A DNA stretch of 22,178 nucleotides from Limousia pullorum. GTDB taxonomy: Bacteria > Bacillota > Clostridia > Oscillospirales > Acutalibacteraceae. The notes below the pieces were generated by a model. It was not told the DNA's origin. It worked only from the letters and a program-made list of their open reading frames with translations, and made no database searches. Shown here one piece after another: positions 20,278-22,178 of the stretch (positions within the stretch are counted from its first letter, which is position 1; each line of letters opens with the position of its first letter). The position numbers and the translations under genes are program-made. The stretch is taken from assembly GCA_018714545.1 (NCBI GenBank), contig DVNG01000022.1, positions 1-22,178 on the forward strand, written 5' to 3'.

Positions 20278-22178
20278 ATGAAGCTTGCATTTTCCACAGT
20301 TGGATGTCCTGACTATAACTGGACTGAAATATATTCAATGGCAAAAGACTTGGGCTTTCAGGGTATTGAAATGAGAGTTACCGGGGGAGAATATTTTTCT
20401 CTTCATGCCCGCCCTTTTAAGGCTGAAAATATTGAAAGCACTTTAAGCGATTTGAAGAAAAGACATCTTGAAATTCCATGTCTTTCTTCAAACTGCAGTT
20501 TGAAATATAAAGAAAAAACCGAAGAAAACATAATGAAGCTTATGGAGTACATAGAGCTTGCCTACAAGCTGGGAACTCCATACATAAGAATACTCGCCGA
20601 CGAGCACGCAAAAGAAGAGGGAGAAGTGGACGACAACCATGTAATTGAAGTCCTCAAAAAGCTTATGCCCTTTGCAGAGGTTAAAAACGTAACTCTCCTT
20701 GTGGAAACAAACGGAGTTTACGCCGACACCTCAAGACTTAAAAATCTTTTGGACAGTGTTCCCAGCGACAATATAGGTGCTCTCTGGGATATCCACCACC
20801 CATATCGTTTTAAAAACGAACAGCCTGAGGAAACCATAAGAAATCTGGGCGCATATGTAAAATATGTACATGTTAAGGACTCCGTTATGGACGGGGACAA
20901 GGTTTCCTATCGTCTTATGGGTGAGGGCGATATTCCATTTGAAAAAGCTTGGAAGTCCCTTGAGTCAATAAACTATGAGGGTTATATTTCCTTTGAGTGG
21001 GTTAGAAACTATGCTCCGGATTTGGAAAACGCCGGCGTTGTGTTCCCTCATTTCATCCACTACATGAGCCAGTATATCTCCCAGGCAGAGCTTACCGGCA
21101 GACTTTACGACAATGCAAGAAAAACAGGTAAATATGTATGGCCCAAGGAGCACCTTATCGACCTTACATTCCCTCAGGTGCTTGACAGAATGGCTGAGGA
21201 ATTCCCTGACCAGCAGGCATTTAAATATTACGAGCTGGACTATGACAGAACCTACAGCCAGTTCCGTGATGATGTTGACACCTTTGCCCGTTCACTTATC
21301 GCTCTGGGCGTAAAGCCGGGCGACCATGTGGCAATCTGGGCTACAAATATCCCACAGTGGTACATTACCTTCTGGGCAACCACAAAAATAGGCGCAGTTT
21401 TGGTTACTGTAAACACCGCCTATAAAATCCACGAGGCAGAATTTTTGCTCCGTCAGTCCGATACCCACACCCTTGTTATGATCGACGGCTACAAGGATTC
21501 CAATTATTCGGAGATTATCGGCGAGCTTTGTCCTGAGCTTAAAACAGCCAACAAATACAGACCTCTCTTTATGAAGCGTCTGCCGTTCCTGAGAAATATT
21601 ATCACCTGCGGCTTTGAAAAAGAGGGCTGCTACACCTGGGAAGAAGCCATAGAGCTTTCAAACCATGTGCCTATTGAAGAGGTTTACCGCCGTGCTTCCG
21701 CAGTTGACAAGGACGACGTATGCAACATGCAGTACACCTCCGGTACAACAGGCTTCCCAAAGGGCGTAATGCTCACCCACTATAATGTTGTAAACAACGG
21801 AAAGGCAATAGGCGACTGCATGGACTTGTCCACCGCCGATCGTCTTATGATACAGGTTCCTATGTTCCACTGCTTCGGAATGGTTCTCGCCATGACCGCA
21901 TCCATGACCCACGGAACCACAATGTGCCCAATAACCGCATTTTCTCCGAGAAAGGGACTTGCCTGCATAACTCAGGAGAAAATCACCGCATTCCACGGTG
22001 TTCCCACAATGTTTATAGCCATGCTTGGACATCCTGACTTTGAGAAAACAGACTTTTCTCATATGCGCACGGGAATTATGGCCGGAAGCCCATGTCCGAT
22101 AAAGGTTATGGAGGACGTTATAAACAAAATGCACATGGATGAAATCTGCATAACCTACGGACAGACGGAAGCTTCCCC
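20278..22178 (+). CDS. Fusion: xylose-isomerase-like TIM barrel + AMP-binding acyl-CoA ligase (3' truncated)
   Basis: One frame stays open from the ATG at 20278 to the window end (633 codons, no stop). Residues 1 to about 265 are a sugar isomerase/epimerase-type TIM barrel (AP endonuclease 2 fold) starting MKLAFSTVGCPDYNW. Candidate metal ligands are all present: E143 (LLVETNG), D171 and H174 (WDIHHPYRF), H198 (KYVHVKDS) and E240 (SFEWVRN). From about 284 an acyl-CoA synthetase-like domain runs to the edge. It has the ATP-binding motif YTSGTTGFPKG from Y486, the FadD-like VPMFHCFGMV, GVPTMF, and YGQTEAS from Y627. The missing C-terminal part is probably about 200 residues. A likely ribosome binding site AAAGGG lies 9 bases upstream. 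The substrate is unknown. The two halves might act in sequence on one carboxylated or sugar-derived compound, but that is inference. Confidence 0.88.
   Translation, partial: MKLAFSTVGCPDYNWTEIYSMAKDLGFQGIEMRVTGGEYFSLHARPFKAENIESTLSDLKKRHLEIPCLSSNCSLKYKEKTEENIMKLMEYIELAYKLGTPYIRILADEHAKEEGEVDDNHVIEVLKKLMPFAEVKNVTLLVETNGVYADTSRLKNLLDSVPSDNIGALWDIHHPYRFKNEQPEETIRNLGAYVKYVHVKDSVMDGDKVSYRLMGEGDIPFEKAWKSLESINYEGYISFEWVRNYAPDLENAGVVFPHFIHYMSQYISQAELTGRLYDNARKTGKYVWPKEHLIDLTFPQVLDRMAEEFPDQQAFKYYELDYDRTYSQFRDDVDTFARSLIALGVKPGDHVAIWATNIPQWYITFWATTKIGAVLVTVNTAYKIHEAEFLLRQSDTHTLVMIDGYKDSNYSEIIGELCPELKTANKYRPLFMKRLPFLRNIITCGFEKEGCYTWEEAIELSNHVPIEEVYRRASAVDKDDVCNMQYTSGTTGFPKGVMLTHYNVVNNGKAIGDCMDLSTADRLMIQVPMFHCFGMVLAMTASMTHGTTMCPITAFSPRKGLACITQEKITAFHGVPTMFIAMLGHPDFEKTDFSHMRTGIMAGSPCPIKVMEDVINKMHMDEICITYGQTEAS

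Noticed and set aside
21658..22134. Open frame of 158 codons on the minus strand near the window end
   Set aside because: It is antisense to the AMP-binding domain, whose motifs on the plus strand are unmistakable.
1..22178. CRISPR arrays, tRNA or rRNA genes, transposases, phage genes
   Set aside because: I looked for repeated spacers, cloverleaf sequences and typical mobile-element proteins on both strands and saw none.

Overview
The window looks like a chromosomal stretch from an anaerobic, low-to-moderate-GC Firmicute of the class Clostridia. I would guess a gut Oscillospirales/Ruminococcaceae-like or related lineage, but the sequence does not settle that. The evidence is a complete clostridial-order Rnf operon (rnfC-D-G-E-A-B), strong AGGAGG-type ribosome binding sites, AT-rich sigma-A promoters, many GC stem plus T-tract terminators, and Firmicute families (YfhO, DegV, C_GCAxxG_C_C, DUF5662). 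I see no insertion sequence, prophage, CRISPR array, tRNA or rRNA.

Layout. (1) 1-47 is the tail of an upstream gene, followed by a terminator and about 300 bp of gene-free, dyad-rich DNA. (2) 398-2976 (+) is a probable operon of nadA (quinolinate synthase), mnmA (tRNA 2-thiouridylase) and a DUF5662 protein, closed by a terminator. (3) 3137-4157 (+) holds two small lipoproteins of unknown function with their own promoter. (4) 4222-5443 (-) is nth (endonuclease III) overlapping a PAP2 phosphatase gene; it shares a bidirectional terminator with the lipoprotein pair. (5) 5680-8631 (+) is a large YfhO-family membrane protein transcribed alone. (6) 8883-13953 (+) is the Rnf operon, with its own promoter and terminator. 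(7) 14106-17707 (+) is a Gld-like ABC-2 transporter (ATPase, permease, auxiliary protein) followed by a small cysteine-rich C_GCAxxG_C_C protein. (8) 17759-20016 (-) is a MATE exporter then a DegV lipid-binding protein. (9) From 20278 (+) to the window edge runs one long open frame that joins a xylose-isomerase-like TIM barrel to an acyl-CoA-synthetase-type AMP-binding domain.

How the genes work together. Rnf couples ferredoxin oxidation to NAD+ reduction and an ion gradient, and nadA supplies the quinolinate precursor of NAD. NadA, Nth and Rnf all use Fe-S clusters, which fits an anaerobe. YfhO, PAP2 and DegV each touch envelope or lipid chemistry, but nothing here shows that they act in one pathway.

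The item most worth following is the fusion at 20278-22178. Its barrel keeps a full set of candidate metal ligands and its ligase part keeps the ATP/AMP-binding motifs, so both halves look active. The gene is cut by the window end. It has a strong promoter back-to-back with the consensus promoter of the MATE gene, and a structured leader of about 120 nt.
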